The notes under the pieces: model-generated
The model's input: the letters and a program-made list of their open reading frames with translations, nothing else
What the model was told of the DNA's origin: nothing
Databases searched by the model: none
Shown here: positions 18,812-27,436 of the stretch, piece after piece
Numbering within the stretch: the stretch's first letter is position 1
How the letters are laid out: each line of letters opens with the position of its first letter
Assembly: GCF_003020125.1 (NCBI RefSeq)
Contig: NZ_PYFW01000001.1
Coordinates: 1,736,001-1,800,000, forward strand
Direction: 5' to 3'
From: Bradyrhizobium sp. MOS003
Lineage (GTDB): Bacteria > Pseudomonadota > Alphaproteobacteria > Rhizobiales > Xanthobacteraceae
DNA: 64,000 nucleotides
Position numbers and translations under genes: made by a program

Positions 18812-19266
18812 TCAGACTGGTGCTGGCCGGGCTTTGGGTATGCATCCTCACCGCGGGCACGAGCTATGGCGTGGCCTATTGGAAGGAAATCGGCAGCCTG
18901 CTGCCGGCGAAGGACGAATATCTCGACGGCCTGCAATACCAGAAGACGCGGGCGTTGAGCGTGCCCATGGTCGAGAACGGCAACGTGCAGGGCTATATCG
19001 TCGCGCGCTTCGTCTACACCGTGGAGGCGCGGACCCTGCATCAGCTCAACGTTCCGCCGGAGCCGTTCGTCGTCGACGAGGCCTTCCGCAGGATCTATGC
19101 CGACGAGCGTCTCGATTTCAGGAAGCTCGCTCGTTACGACCTCTCCATCCTGACGACCGCCATCAAGCAGCGCGTCAACGAGCGGATGCAGGCTGAAGTC
19201 GTCCAGGACGTCCTGGTCGAGGACTTCAATTACGTCTCCAAGGAAGAATTCCAGCAGAAGCCGTAG
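18808..19266 (+). CDS. Membrane-anchored periplasmic protein, possibly FliL-like
   Basis: 152-residue protein with one N-terminal membrane helix (about residues 3-25, LVLAGLWVCILTAGTSYGVAYW) and a periplasmic domain. The domain has alternating beta segments (GYIVARFVYTVEARTL) and a C-terminal helix pair (LSILTTAIKQRVNERM, then VVQDVLVEDFNYVSKEEF). That layout matches FliL, which sits around the stator, but I see no decisive motif. It overlaps the FlgN-like gene by ATGA and is the last rightward gene of the flagellar run. Confidence 0.55.
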   Translation: MIRLVLAGLWVCILTAGTSYGVAYWKEIGSLLPAKDEYLDGLQYQKTRALSVPMVENGNVQGYIVARFVYTVEARTLHQLNVPPEPFVVDEAFRRIYADERLDFRKLARYDLSILTTAIKQRVNERMQAEVVQDVLVEDFNYVSKEEFQQKP

Positions 19267-19280
19267 CTCCTTTCTGCTGC

Positions 19281-19406
19281 CATCCTTCGAGACGCCGCTA
19301 TGCGGCTCCTCAGGATGAGGACGGAATGGGCGGCTCTAGTTTCAGGCGCACCGGGGACCGATTAGCCTCATCCTGAGGAAGCGCGTCAGCGCCGTCTCGA
19401 AGGACG
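19281..19406. repeat. Long imperfect palindrome, bradyrhizobial intergenic repeat type
   Basis: The left arm (19281-19320, containing CCTTCGAGACG and CTCCTCAGGATGAGG) is complementary, with mismatches, to the right arm (19366-19406, containing CCTCATCCTGAGGA and CGTCTCGAAGG). The same two core sequences recur at 31546-31591. It lies between the convergent flagellar operon and lafR and may fold as a bidirectional terminator. I recall such palindromes being frequent in Bradyrhizobium genomes, but copy number cannot be shown here. Confidence 0.75.
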
Positions 19407-19441
19407 AGGCGTGCGCTTTGCTCGCCGCCGCCAAACGCGAA

Positions 19442-19474
19442 ACGGCCTCCGCGAAGGTGCTTCGCAGAGGCCGT
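19442..19474 (-). terminator. Terminator of lafR
   Basis: 15-base arms (19442-19456 and 19460-19474) pair with one mismatch around a three-base loop. On the minus strand the stem is followed by TTCGCGTTT. It lies 22 bases beyond the lafR stop codon. Confidence 0.8.
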
Positions 19475-19496
19475 TGTCGATTTCGCCGCAGGCTTG

Positions 19497-20267
19497 TCAG
19501 TTTCCGGCCGGGTAGGCCGCCGGGACGGCATGCGCCCTGTTGAGGAGGATGCCGACCTCGTCGAGCTCCTGCATCGGCACGTCGAGGGTCTCGCCGGCGG
19601 GGATGTCGAGGCGGTATCCGACGTAACGCCGGGCCACGATCGCGTCGAAGCCGAGGCGGTCGCGGAGCTTCTTGCGCAGCTTGCTGACGTGGCTCTCGAT
19701 CACGCTCTCGTCGAAGGTGGACTCGAAGATGCCGTAGACCGCGTTGAAGATCTGCGTCTTGGTGATCCACTTGCCGTGATTGCTGACCATATATTCGAGA
19801 ATGCGCAGTTCGCGGCGGGGCAGGGTGAGGGCGTGTCCCGCGATCTCGGGGTCACGGCCGTTGAAGAAGACCTGGATCCTGCTCTCGCAGGGCCTCGGCA
19901 ATTCGCCCACCCGGCGGCGCGCGATCGCGGCCGTTCGGGCCAGGATCTCGCGCAGGTGGATCGGCACGTGCACGACGTCGTCGACGCCCGATTCGAACAG
20001 CTCCAGCGTGTTCTTGAGCATCCTCTGGCCGCTCATGGCGATGATGGGCGCGGAGGAACGCTTGCGCATCGCCCTCGGCAGGCTTCCCCGGGCATCGCAG
20101 TCCCCGAGGAGGAAGGCGTCCACCGCTGCCAGATCCGATTCACTCGCGGATTGCAGCCAGTCCCAGAATTCCCCGGAGGAGAAGCCGATCGACGATACGC
20201 CTTCGCGAACGAGCCCTCCGACATAGCTGTTCGCGACGCTCTCGCGATCATCAACGATAATATACAT
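19497..20267 (-). CDS. lafR: Lateral-flagellum master regulator LafR (FtcR family response regulator)
   Basis: 256-residue response regulator. It has an N-terminal receiver-like domain (residues 1-115; acidic pair Asp6-Asp7, candidate phospho-Asp50) and a C-terminal OmpR-type winged helix (about residues 140-235, with LPRRELRILEYMVSNHG and ESHVSKLRKKLR). FtcR of Brucella and LafR of Bradyrhizobium are known to switch on flagellar operons. The lysine expected near residue 101 (usually Lys-Pro) is Val (HVPIHLREI), so phosphorylation-dependent switching may be lost. The ATG at 20267 gives the family start MYIIVDDRES; a longer frame to 20405 has no support. It is convergent with the flagellar run. 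Confidence 0.9.
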   Translation of the reverse strand: MYIIVDDRESVANSYVGGLVREGVSSIGFSSGEFWDWLQSASESDLAAVDAFLLGDCDARGSLPRAMRKRSSAPIIAMSGQRMLKNTLELFESGVDDVVHVPIHLREILARTAAIARRRVGELPRPCESRIQVFFNGRDPEIAGHALTLPRRELRILEYMVSNHGKWITKTQIFNAVYGIFESTFDESVIESHVSKLRKKLRDRLGFDAIVARRYVGYRLDIPAGETLDVPMQELDEVGILLNRAHAVPAAYPAGN

Positions 20268-21083
20268 CAGTCTTTCGCCCCTGTTTCGCACCTGTCGCGG
20301 CCGGATGGTTGTTATGATGCCCGGCTCGGCAACGATGCTGTTTGACGACATTCCTTCCCGCGAACCGTTGTTATGGTTTCGATATTCGCGGGCAGCCCTA
20401 CGCATTCAGTGCCTGCGTCTCGCAGGCCTGGTACTTCAACTCGATACTGAACGCTTACTGCGTGAGGCCCGGCGGGTGTCTTACGGATCACCTCGCGGAG
20501 CGGATTGAGAAACGACCTAGAACGGTTGCGCCAAGTTGCTCATCGCGTCCGAACGCTACTGAATCTCTGTCGATCTCCTCGCCAACTGGCGAGAATCACT
20601 TGAGTAGGACCGTAACAATTGCCGATTTCCGATCAAGCGTGCGTAACAAAGCGTTTGCTACGTGTGCTTGATGCTGTTGGTTTGTTTCTGGTTGTTTCTT
20701 GATATATTCAATCGCATCAGTTGCTTCGGAAACCAAACTAGTTTTGCACCCCGCGGTTCTAAGGTTCCGCATCCCCGTACAATTACAGCTATTTTAGGTG
20801 GTGCTGGGGATCAGGCATCTCAGGCGGTTTTCAACCCGGGATTGACTCGCGTGCGCGGTTTTCCACATGCGACAATTCGACTCACGTGTGGCGGCGAGAC
20901 TCCAGCTTGGCGAAATCTTGGCGAGTGTGTGTCTTTCGAGTCGCACTCTCGCCACGTGCATGACGCGGTTGACTGATGTGACGTCGCATCGCGCGCGATG
21001 AAAGATTTTCGATGCGCACGTTTCAGGCAAGCTTGGGCACATAACGTCCGTTCGATAGATCGAACCGAACGGAGCATTCTCAC
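20268..21083. other. Gene-free intergenic region upstream of lafR
   Basis: About 816 bases between divergent genes. The segment 20520-20800 is clearly poorer in GC than its surroundings (for example TTGGTTTGTTTCTGG and TTGATATATTC), consistent with promoters for lafR or the gene at 21084. Short open frames such as 20662-20976 have no codon bias or ribosome site that I trust. No repeat family recognised. Confidence 0.6.
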
Positions 21084-22034
21084 ATGTTGTCCGATGGACA
21101 AGCTCGTCCCAGCGCGACCGCTGATGTTTCCGCAACGGCGAAGCCGGCTCCCGAAGCACGCGAGACAAAGGACGATACGGCGCGAGCGACCAAGCCTGCT
21201 GCGGGCGCAAAGCGTGTGTCGGCCGCGGCGAGCGACGAAGTTCTCGCGAAGGAGGCACTCGAGGGGCTGAAACGCATTCGCGCCAAGGCGCGTCTCGACA
21301 AGATGGCGATCCCCAAGCCGGCGCCGACCGTGATCAAGCCGGCCATGATCGTCGCCAAGCCCCCGCCGCCCCGTCCGACATGGGTTGTGCCGCTCGCAAC
21401 ATTGGCGGTCGCCGCCATGTTGGTGGTTTGCGCCTGCACCGGGGTGATCGCCTATCTCACCACGCAGCCCGCTCAGAACAACGTTGCAGCCAATACGGAG
21501 ATCAGGAATCTGCGCGAGACCGTCGCGCATCTGCGCAAGCAGGTGTCGGGCGTGTCGGAAAATCTCGACGGCCTGCGCACCGCGGTGGATCAATCGAGCA
21601 AGGCGACCAATGACCGTTTCGGCAGGTTTGCCGAGAATTTGGATCGTATCGAGCGAGTGAGCTCGTCCTCGACGGTGAAGCTCGACAAGCTGGCTCAAGC
21701 GCAGGTTCAGGCTCCGGCGCCGGCCATGGTCCAATCGCAGCCCGCGCCACAGCAAGGGGCGATGGTGGCCTCGGTGGCGGCGCCCGAGTTCACGGGTTCG
21801 GTGTCTCCATCCGAGCGCGCGCCGGCGCCGCGCAAGGTGATCAAGGGTTGGTCGGTCCGCCAGGCCTATGAAGGCATTGCGATCCTGCAGGGTCCGAACG
21901 GCGTCATCGAGGCGGTGCTGGGACAGCAGGTGCCCGGCCTTGGCCGCATCGAGGAGATCAGGAGCGAGAACGGGCGCCTGGTGGTGGAGGCGAGCGGCGG
22001 CGTCATCTATTCGTCACGCAAGGCAGCGCCCTGA
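21084..22034 (+). CDS. Single-pass membrane protein of unknown function
   Basis: 316 residues. The N-terminus is Ala/Lys/Pro-rich and cytosolic (1-95), with one membrane helix near residues 100-128 (WVVPLATLAVAAMLVVCACT) and a coiled-coil-like stretch (about 140-200: EIRNLRETVAHLRKQVSGV, DGLRTAVDQSSKATND). A compact C-terminal domain (about 255-312) reads GWSVRQAYEGIAIL, VLGQQVPGLGRIEEI, VVEASGGVIYSSR. The end looks like a small beta domain, possibly periplasmic. I do not recognise the family. It is monocistronic by spacing and lies between lafR and a convergent MarR gene. Confidence 0.8.
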   Translation: MLSDGQARPSATADVSATAKPAPEARETKDDTARATKPAAGAKRVSAAASDEVLAKEALEGLKRIRAKARLDKMAIPKPAPTVIKPAMIVAKPPPPRPTWVVPLATLAVAAMLVVCACTGVIAYLTTQPAQNNVAANTEIRNLRETVAHLRKQVSGVSENLDGLRTAVDQSSKATNDRFGRFAENLDRIERVSSSSTVKLDKLAQAQVQAPAPAMVQSQPAPQQGAMVASVAAPEFTGSVSPSERAPAPRKVIKGWSVRQAYEGIAILQGPNGVIEAVLGQQVPGLGRIEEIRSENGRLVVEASGGVIYSSRKAAP

Positions 22035-22048
22035 TCGATGGCTGTCCT

Positions 22049-22627
22049 CTATTGGCGGTGATGCTCGAAGCTGGTGCATAGCAAATCGACCTCCGATTCA
22101 GCGATCGGCGAGCGAAACAGGCGGCAACTGAACTCGGCCGCTGCCTTGCTGTCGGTGGCGGTGCGCTCCTCCCGGAGGAAGATGCATCGCTTGCAGACGT
22201 CGGTGTGGTGCCGCTGCTCGGCCGCGTCCGACTGATCCAGCACGTGACGGAACGTGTCGCGGAAGCGGACCTTGACCTCATCGTCGAGGACGTCGATCGC
22301 CTCGACCAGGACGTTGACGGGATCGCGCACCAGGAATTTCTTGCCCTGCTGCGTCACACTCAGCATCACCGAGCGCTTGTCGGTGGCCGAGCGTTTTCGC
22401 TCGATATAGCCCAGCCGCTCGAGCTCCCCGATGATGAACGAGGCGGTCCCGCGCGTGGTGCCGACGTAGCTCGCGAGCGCCGAAGGCGTCCGGGAAAAGC
22501 GGTTGGCGCGGGAGAGGAAGCGCAGCGCCATCCACTCGCGGTCGCGCAAGCCGTGCTTGGTGCCTTCAAACCACAGGATTCGTGCAACCTGTTCCAGCAG
22601 TTCAATCGATTCGCGAGCCAAATTCAT
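22049..22627 (-). CDS. MarR-family transcriptional regulator with cysteine-bearing tail
   Basis: 192 residues. The winged helix-turn-helix occupies about residues 28-100 (REWMALRFLSRANR, SALASYVGTTRGTASFIIGELERLGYIER, then the wing KRSATDKRSVMLSVTQQGKKFL), typical of MarR repressors. The C-terminal extension of about 50 residues contains HHTDVCKRCIFLRE and a further Cys (FSCRLF), which could bind metal or sense redox state. The target is unknown. It converges on the membrane protein gene with 14 bases between stops. Confidence 0.85.
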   Translation of the reverse strand: MNLARESIELLEQVARILWFEGTKHGLRDREWMALRFLSRANRFSRTPSALASYVGTTRGTASFIIGELERLGYIERKRSATDKRSVMLSVTQQGKKFLVRDPVNVLVEAIDVLDDEVKVRFRDTFRHVLDQSDAAEQRHHTDVCKRCIFLREERTATDSKAAAEFSCRLFRSPIAESEVDLLCTSFEHHRQ

Positions 22628-23343
22628 TTCAATTCCAGATCGGATAAACTTTATTCAATTGAGCCTTCGGGTGCGCAATCTGTGTGGACGAGAATGAAGT
22701 TCTCGCATGCCCCTTCGTCCGTTGCGGGATGGCGGAGCGCGCGTGGGAAGAAGCTCTCTGTTGCGGAGATGGAACTTCCGGCCGTGGAACTACGGCGTCA
22801 CGAAGAAAGTTCGAGTAAATCGCGCGGCTCAAGTCCTCTGAAAATTTCAATCAAAATCACGACGGCTTGCGCCCGATCGACGATGATATGCGGTGTGCGA
22901 GCAACATGATGTGTCGTTGCGACCGCTGTGGTATCCATTTGTTGCGGGTGAGCGTGTCGAACGTGCATCACCTGCAGCACCTGGCGGTGCGGCCGGCCGG
23001 GAGAGAACCCTGTTTTTTCGGTTAATGGATGTTGCAATGCGGTGCAGCTAGACGGTTAAGTCCGGCACGCCAGCGATCCGAATGCCAGAAGTGTTGTTGG
23101 GCATCGCGCAAGCAGCGCCGGCAACGTCAAAGTGCGGCAATGGCCGCCACCGTCGCCTCCTGCGTCCCGCAGTCGCCGGACTTTGTCGCGATGGGCCTGA
23201 AGGCCGAGGCGCGCCGCTGAAGCAATGGCGGGACCCGGGCCGAAAGCGCGCGCTCGCAGGCTGGTGATTTGCGTTTCGCCGGCGATTATTGGCGAATGCG
23301 TCGCCCCGGGGAGGGCACCATGCGCAGCAGGAAGGATAGATTG
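22628..23343. other. Gene-free intergenic region
   Basis: About 716 bases upstream of both the leftward MarR gene and the rightward dienelactone hydrolase. The first 60 bases next to the MarR start are AT-rich (GGATAAACTTTATTC) and probably hold its promoter. Short frames here have no convincing start sites. I see no repeat or RNA structure. Confidence 0.55.
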
Positions 23344-24231
23344 ATGAGCTTCGAAACCACCATGACTTCGGACGTCGTCGGGCTGACGAAAATCGCCCCG
23401 GTCTCGCGCCGCGGTTTCATGAGTGCCACCGCGGCCGTCGCCGCCGGCTACACGCTTGCGGCCGGGCCCGTGCGCGCCGAGGTGATCGCGACCGACACCA
23501 ATGGCCTGCAGGCCGGCGACGCCAGGATCAAGGTCGGCTCCGAAGAGATGCCCGCCTATTTTGCCCGTCCCGCCGGCAACACCAAGGCGCCGGTGATCAT
23601 CGTGGCGATGGAGATTTTCGGGCTGCATGAGTACATCAAGGACGTGACGCGGCGCCTCGCAAAGCTCGGCGCGTTCGCCGTCGCGCCCGACTATTATTTC
23701 CGCAAGGGCGTCGACCTCACCAAGATCACCGACATCAAGGACCTCTTGCCGGTCGTCAATGCCAAGCCGGACGCCGAGCTGTTGTCCGATCTCGACGCCA
23801 CGGCGGCGTGGGCGGGATCGCAGGGCGGCGACGCCGCCAGGCTCGGCATCATCGGCTTCTGCCGTGGCGGCCGCACGGTCTGGGAATATGCCGCCCACAG
23901 CGGTACGCTCAAGGCCGGCGTGGCGTTCTACGGGACGGTGGTCGACCCCGCCAATCCGCTCTGGCCGAAGAGCCCGATGCAGCTCGCGCCCGAAATGAAA
24001 GCGCCGGTGCTCGGCCTCTATGGCGGTGCCGATACCGGCATTCCCGTCGCACAGGTCGAGCAGATGAAGGCCGCGCTGGCCGAGAACAAGAAGACGGCCG
24101 AATTCAAGATCTATCCGGAGGCGCCGCACGGTTTCCATGCCGACTACCGCGGCAGCTACCGCAAGGACGCCGCGGAAGATGCCTGGAAGCAGGCCGAGGC
24201 GTGGTTCAAGAAGTACGGCGTCCTGAGCTGA
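23344..24231 (+). CDS. Tat-exported dienelactone hydrolase family protein
   Basis: 295-residue alpha/beta hydrolase. A twin-arginine signal is visible at about residues 20-48 (VSRRGFMSATAAVAAGYTLA, then a cut near VRAE), so it acts in the periplasm. The nucleophile is the cysteine of GFCRGGR (about residue 173); the acid is in YGGADTGIP and the histidine in APHGFHADY, giving the Cys-Asp-His triad of the family. Members hydrolyse dienelactones and other small esters; the substrate here is unknown. ATG 23344 is chosen because GGAAGGAT precedes it. Confidence 0.9.
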   Translation: MSFETTMTSDVVGLTKIAPVSRRGFMSATAAVAAGYTLAAGPVRAEVIATDTNGLQAGDARIKVGSEEMPAYFARPAGNTKAPVIIVAMEIFGLHEYIKDVTRRLAKLGAFAVAPDYYFRKGVDLTKITDIKDLLPVVNAKPDAELLSDLDATAAWAGSQGGDAARLGIIGFCRGGRTVWEYAAHSGTLKAGVAFYGTVVDPANPLWPKSPMQLAPEMKAPVLGLYGGADTGIPVAQVEQMKAALAENKKTAEFKIYPEAPHGFHADYRGSYRKDAAEDAWKQAEAWFKKYGVLS

Positions 24232-24247
24232 CGCCTGGACAAGCAAA

Positions 24248-24280
24248 AGGGCGGCCTGATCGGCCGCTCTTTCTCTTTTG
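24248..24280 (+). terminator. Terminator after dienelactone hydrolase
   Basis: A 9-bp stem (24248-24256 with 24262-24270, one G-T pair) and a 5-base loop are followed by TTCTCTTTT. It lies between two converging genes and could serve the rightward one. Confidence 0.8.
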
Positions 24281-24293
24281 GGTCAAGCCCGTC

Positions 24294-25562
24294 TCACTTG
24301 GTCATCGCGCCGTAGACGATGTCCTGGACCTGCTCGCGATGATACTTTCTGAGCTCGCCGGGCGCGGCCGTTCCCACGACGACCACGAGACGCTCCTTCG
24401 GATCGCAGAAGAACTGGGTTCCGTAGGCGCCGTTCCAGGTGAACTCGCCGGGATTGCCGGGGACCGACGACAGGCCCTCACTGGTCCGAACCGCGACTGA
24501 AAGGCCGAAGCCGAAGCCGGCGCGATGCGGCTCGACATTGGCCACGTTGTTCTTGATCTCGGGGCCGAGATGGTTGGTCGTCATGTGATGCACGGTCTTC
24601 GGACCGAGGATGCGCTGGCCGTCGAGCTCGCCGCCGTTGAGCAGCATCTGTCCGAAGCGGATGTAGTCGCCGACCGTCGCGAACGAGCACGCGCCGCCGC
24701 AATCGAACTTGGTCGGGGTGTCCAGCAGCTTGATTGCCTGCGGCTTGCCGGTCAGCGGATCCTTGGCGAACGGACGGGCGAGGCGAGGGCGCTGCGCGTC
24801 GGTCGGGTGGAAGGTCGCATCCTTCATGCCGAGCGGCTGCCAGACATTGGCGGCCAGATATTCGCCGAGCTTCTGCTCGCTCACCTTCTCGACGACGGCG
24901 CCGAGCACGTCGATCGAAAAGCCGTATTCGAACTCGGTCGAGGGTTGATGCGCCAGCGGCAGCTTGGTGATGCGGTCGATGAAGGTCTGGGTATCACCCT
25001 CGATCGCCGGCGCTGTGCCATCAGGGTATTGCCGTGCCACCGGGCTCGATGAATCCGGGCGACCGCCATACATCAATCCGGAGGTGTGCCGGTAGAGATC
25101 GTGGATGAAGATCGGCGTGGCCTGCGGCTCCAGCTTGAGCGAACCATTGGCCTCGGTCACACCGACCTTCATATCGGCAAAGCCGGGATAGTAATTTGAC
25201 AGCTTGGCCTGGAGCGGCAGCCGTCCCTGCTCCATCAGTGTCAGGCCCGCGACCGCCGCCATCGGCTTGGTCATCGAGGCCAGCGCGAAGATCGCATCGA
25301 CCGGCATCTGCGTGCCCTTGTCGGGATCAAGCATGCCGTAGGCCTTGTAGTGCACGAGCTTTCCGTCGCGTGCGACGGCGACGACCGCACCGGGGACGCG
25401 CTTGGCGGCGATCTCGCGGGCGAAGAAATTGTCGAGGCGCGCAAGGCCCTGACTGGAGAAACCGACGTCGTCGGGTTTGGCTTCGGGCAGCGGCGCGGCG
25501 TTGGCCGTGCCGAATGTGATGACGGCCGCCGCCGCCGCGATCACAGCGATCGTCTTGTTCAT
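24294..25562 (-). CDS. Serine beta-lactamase-fold hydrolase / esterase, exported
   Basis: 422-residue protein with a signal peptide (residues 1-22, ending GTANA). The class C beta-lactamase/EstB fold carries the nucleophile in ASMTKP (Ser96-x-x-Lys99) and the family segment DLYRHTSGLMYG. Such proteins are mostly esterases or D-aminopeptidases rather than true resistance enzymes. The chosen ATG at 25562 has GGGGGAGGACATC directly before it, a strong ribosome site; the longer frame lacks a signal peptide at its start. Nothing nearby tells the substrate. Confidence 0.88.
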   Translation of the reverse strand: MNKTIAVIAAAAAVITFGTANAAPLPEAKPDDVGFSSQGLARLDNFFAREIAAKRVPGAVVAVARDGKLVHYKAYGMLDPDKGTQMPVDAIFALASMTKPMAAVAGLTLMEQGRLPLQAKLSNYYPGFADMKVGVTEANGSLKLEPQATPIFIHDLYRHTSGLMYGGRPDSSSPVARQYPDGTAPAIEGDTQTFIDRITKLPLAHQPSTEFEYGFSIDVLGAVVEKVSEQKLGEYLAANVWQPLGMKDATFHPTDAQRPRLARPFAKDPLTGKPQAIKLLDTPTKFDCGGACSFATVGDYIRFGQMLLNGGELDGQRILGPKTVHHMTTNHLGPEIKNNVANVEPHRAGFGFGLSVAVRTSEGLSSVPGNPGEFTWNGAYGTQFFCDPKERLVVVVGTAAPGELRKYHREQVQDIVYGAMTK

Positions 25563-25680
25563 GATGTCCTCCCCCGCGAGCTCGTTGTGAGAGTGGCTCG
25601 CTGGACCTAGATCACGACTGCACCGGCGCGAAGTCAAGCGCGGGCGCGGCATGTCTGGGACGCGTCGGAGATGCCGGAAC

Positions 25681-26523
25681 CTATCGTGCTTCGCCTGCGC
25701 GCCACAGCGCATCGAGCCCGTGCCGATAGGTCGGGTGAAGGAGTGCGACGCCGAGCTCGCGCTTCAGTTTCGCATTGGAAACGCGGGCGCTGCTGGAATA
25801 GAAGCTGCGCGCCATCGCCGACATCTCGGCCGTCGCGAAATCCTCTTCGAGCGGCGGCGCAACGCCCATCAGCTCAGCCGCATAGGCGATCACATCCTGC
25901 GGCGGCGCCGGCTCGTCGTCGCAGACGTTCCAGATGCCGCCGCTTCCGTGTTGAATGGCGGCCATGATCGCGCCCGCGATATCGTCGACATGGATGCGGT
26001 TGAAGACCTGGCCGGGCTTGATGATGCGCCGGGCCGTTCCCGCCCGCAGCGTCGCCAGCGCGTTGCGGCCGGGGCCGTAGATGCCGGCAAGCCGCAGGAT
26101 CGCGGGATCGCCAATGTCCATCCAGGCCTGCTCGGCGGTAATCCGCATGCGGGCGCGGTCGAGGGTCGACTGCGGCGGGGTGCTCTCGTCGACCCAGCCG
26201 CCGTCGTGGTCGCCGTAGACGCCGATGGTCGAGAGATAGACGATCTTGCGGCGGCCCGCCGCCAGCACGTCGCCGAACGCCGCGATGGCGGGATCGCCGC
26301 CGCTGCCGGGCGGAATCGACACCAGAAGCACGTCGGCGTCACGAACCTGTTCGGCCGTATCGCGTGCGGGGGATCCGCCGGAAAAGGCGTGCATCTCGAT
26401 GCCGGTGAGGTCATCCCGCTTTGCGGGATCGCGCACGGTGCCGGCGATATGCGAGAAGCTGCCGCCGAACCGGCGGACAAAGTGCCGGGCGCTGTAGCCG
26501 AGGCCGAGGATGAAGAGCCGCAT
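25681..26523 (-). CDS. NAD(P)-binding epimerase/dehydratase-like protein (YeeZ type)
   Basis: 280-residue extended short-chain dehydrogenase-like protein. The N-terminal Rossmann motif is short (RLFILGLGYSARHFV), then VYLSTIGVYGDHDGGWVDE, the usual Ser/Tyr region of nucleoside-sugar epimerases, and RLAGIYGPGRNAL. The canonical Tyr-x-x-x-Lys pair is not evident, as in the YeeZ group whose reaction is unknown. The start at 26523 gives the family N-terminus. The gene is divergent from the HAD phosphatase. Confidence 0.8.
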   Translation of the reverse strand: MRLFILGLGYSARHFVRRFGGSFSHIAGTVRDPAKRDDLTGIEMHAFSGGSPARDTAEQVRDADVLLVSIPPGSGGDPAIAAFGDVLAAGRRKIVYLSTIGVYGDHDGGWVDESTPPQSTLDRARMRITAEQAWMDIGDPAILRLAGIYGPGRNALATLRAGTARRIIKPGQVFNRIHVDDIAGAIMAAIQHGSGGIWNVCDDEPAPPQDVIAYAAELMGVAPPLEEDFATAEMSAMARSFYSSSARVSNAKLKRELGVALLHPTYRHGLDALWRAGEAR

Positions 26524-26665
26524 GCGTCTCCCGCGCAGGTCGAAGTTCCCGCGCGAGCTGCGCGTCCTTTGCTCATAAGAGATTTTTGGGTCCGGCAAAA
26601 GATATTGCGATTTGTCTCGCCTCCTGCCCCGGGCGATGTTTGGCTGTCACAGGGAGGCACCGATC

Positions 26666-27412
26666 ATGCAAGCGGAGGCGCTCGCCTTGGCGCCGGCGGA
26701 CGAACTGATCCGGCGCGCCGCCGCGCTGATCTTCGACGTCGACGGCACGCTGGCCGAGACCGAGGAGCTGCATCGGCAGGCCTTCAACCATGCCTTCGCC
26801 CGCCACGGTCTCGACTGGCAGTGGGACCGCGCCCTCTACAAGGACCTGCTGCGGATAACCGGCGGCAAGGAGCGCATGCGCGCCTATCACGCAAGGCTCG
26901 GAATCGCCCCGCCGCTGTCGGACGCGGACATCACGGAACTTCACCGCATCAAGACCGCGCATTACGCCGGGTTGATCGAGACCGGCTGCTGCCCCCTCAG
27001 GCCGGGCGTGATCGAGGTGCTCGATGCGGCGAAGGCGCGCGGCCAGCGGCTTGCGATTGCGACCACGACCTCGCACGGCAATATCGATGCGCTGTTGTCG
27101 CAGGCGCTGGGGCCGGGCTGGGCTACAGGGTTCGACGCCATCGTCGCTGGCGACGACGTCAGGCACAAGAAACCCGCGCCGGACGTCTACGTCGAAACGC
27201 TGGCTCGGCTGAAGCTGGGCGCGGCTGACTGCCTCGCCATCGAGGATTCCGCCAATGGGCTGATTGCGGCCTCGCGCGCCGGCATTCCGGTGCTGATCAC
27301 CCGCAGCATGTTCTTTGCGGATGACGATTTTTCCGCGGCGGGGTGCGTGCTGGACGACTTGTCGGAACTTGCCGCCAACCCAAAAGTGGCAAAACAACCC
27401 CATGCACAGTAG
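26666..27412 (+). CDS. HAD-family phosphatase, CbbY type
   Basis: 248-residue haloacid-dehalogenase hydrolase. Motif I is FDVDGTLAET (nucleophile Asp24, acid Asp26), motif II lies around AIATTTSHG, motif III is HKKPAPDVY and motif IV IEDSANGL. A helical cap follows motif I. CbbY-like proteins dephosphorylate sugar phosphates such as xylulose bisphosphate, but no Calvin-cycle gene is near. ATG 26666 follows AGGGAGG. Confidence 0.88.
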   Translation: MQAEALALAPADELIRRAAALIFDVDGTLAETEELHRQAFNHAFARHGLDWQWDRALYKDLLRITGGKERMRAYHARLGIAPPLSDADITELHRIKTAHYAGLIETGCCPLRPGVIEVLDAAKARGQRLAIATTTSHGNIDALLSQALGPGWATGFDAIVAGDDVRHKKPAPDVYVETLARLKLGAADCLAIEDSANGLIAASRAGIPVLITRSMFFADDDFSAAGCVLDDLSELAANPKVAKQPHAQ

Positions 27413-27436
27413 ATCACGCCGGCCTGTCAGCGGCGG

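Noticed and set aside
20662..20976. A 104-codon ORF in the gap upstream of lafR
   Set aside because: No ribosome site, no codon bias, low-GC background and no protein-like features.
22628..23343. Small ORFs between the MarR and dienelactone hydrolase genes
   Set aside because: Short, Arg-rich, without ribosome sites; probably chance frames.
24294..25562. True antibiotic-resistance beta-lactamase
   Set aside because: The Ser-x-x-Lys motif is present, but the wider sequence fits the esterase/peptidase branch of the fold, and there is no mobile context.
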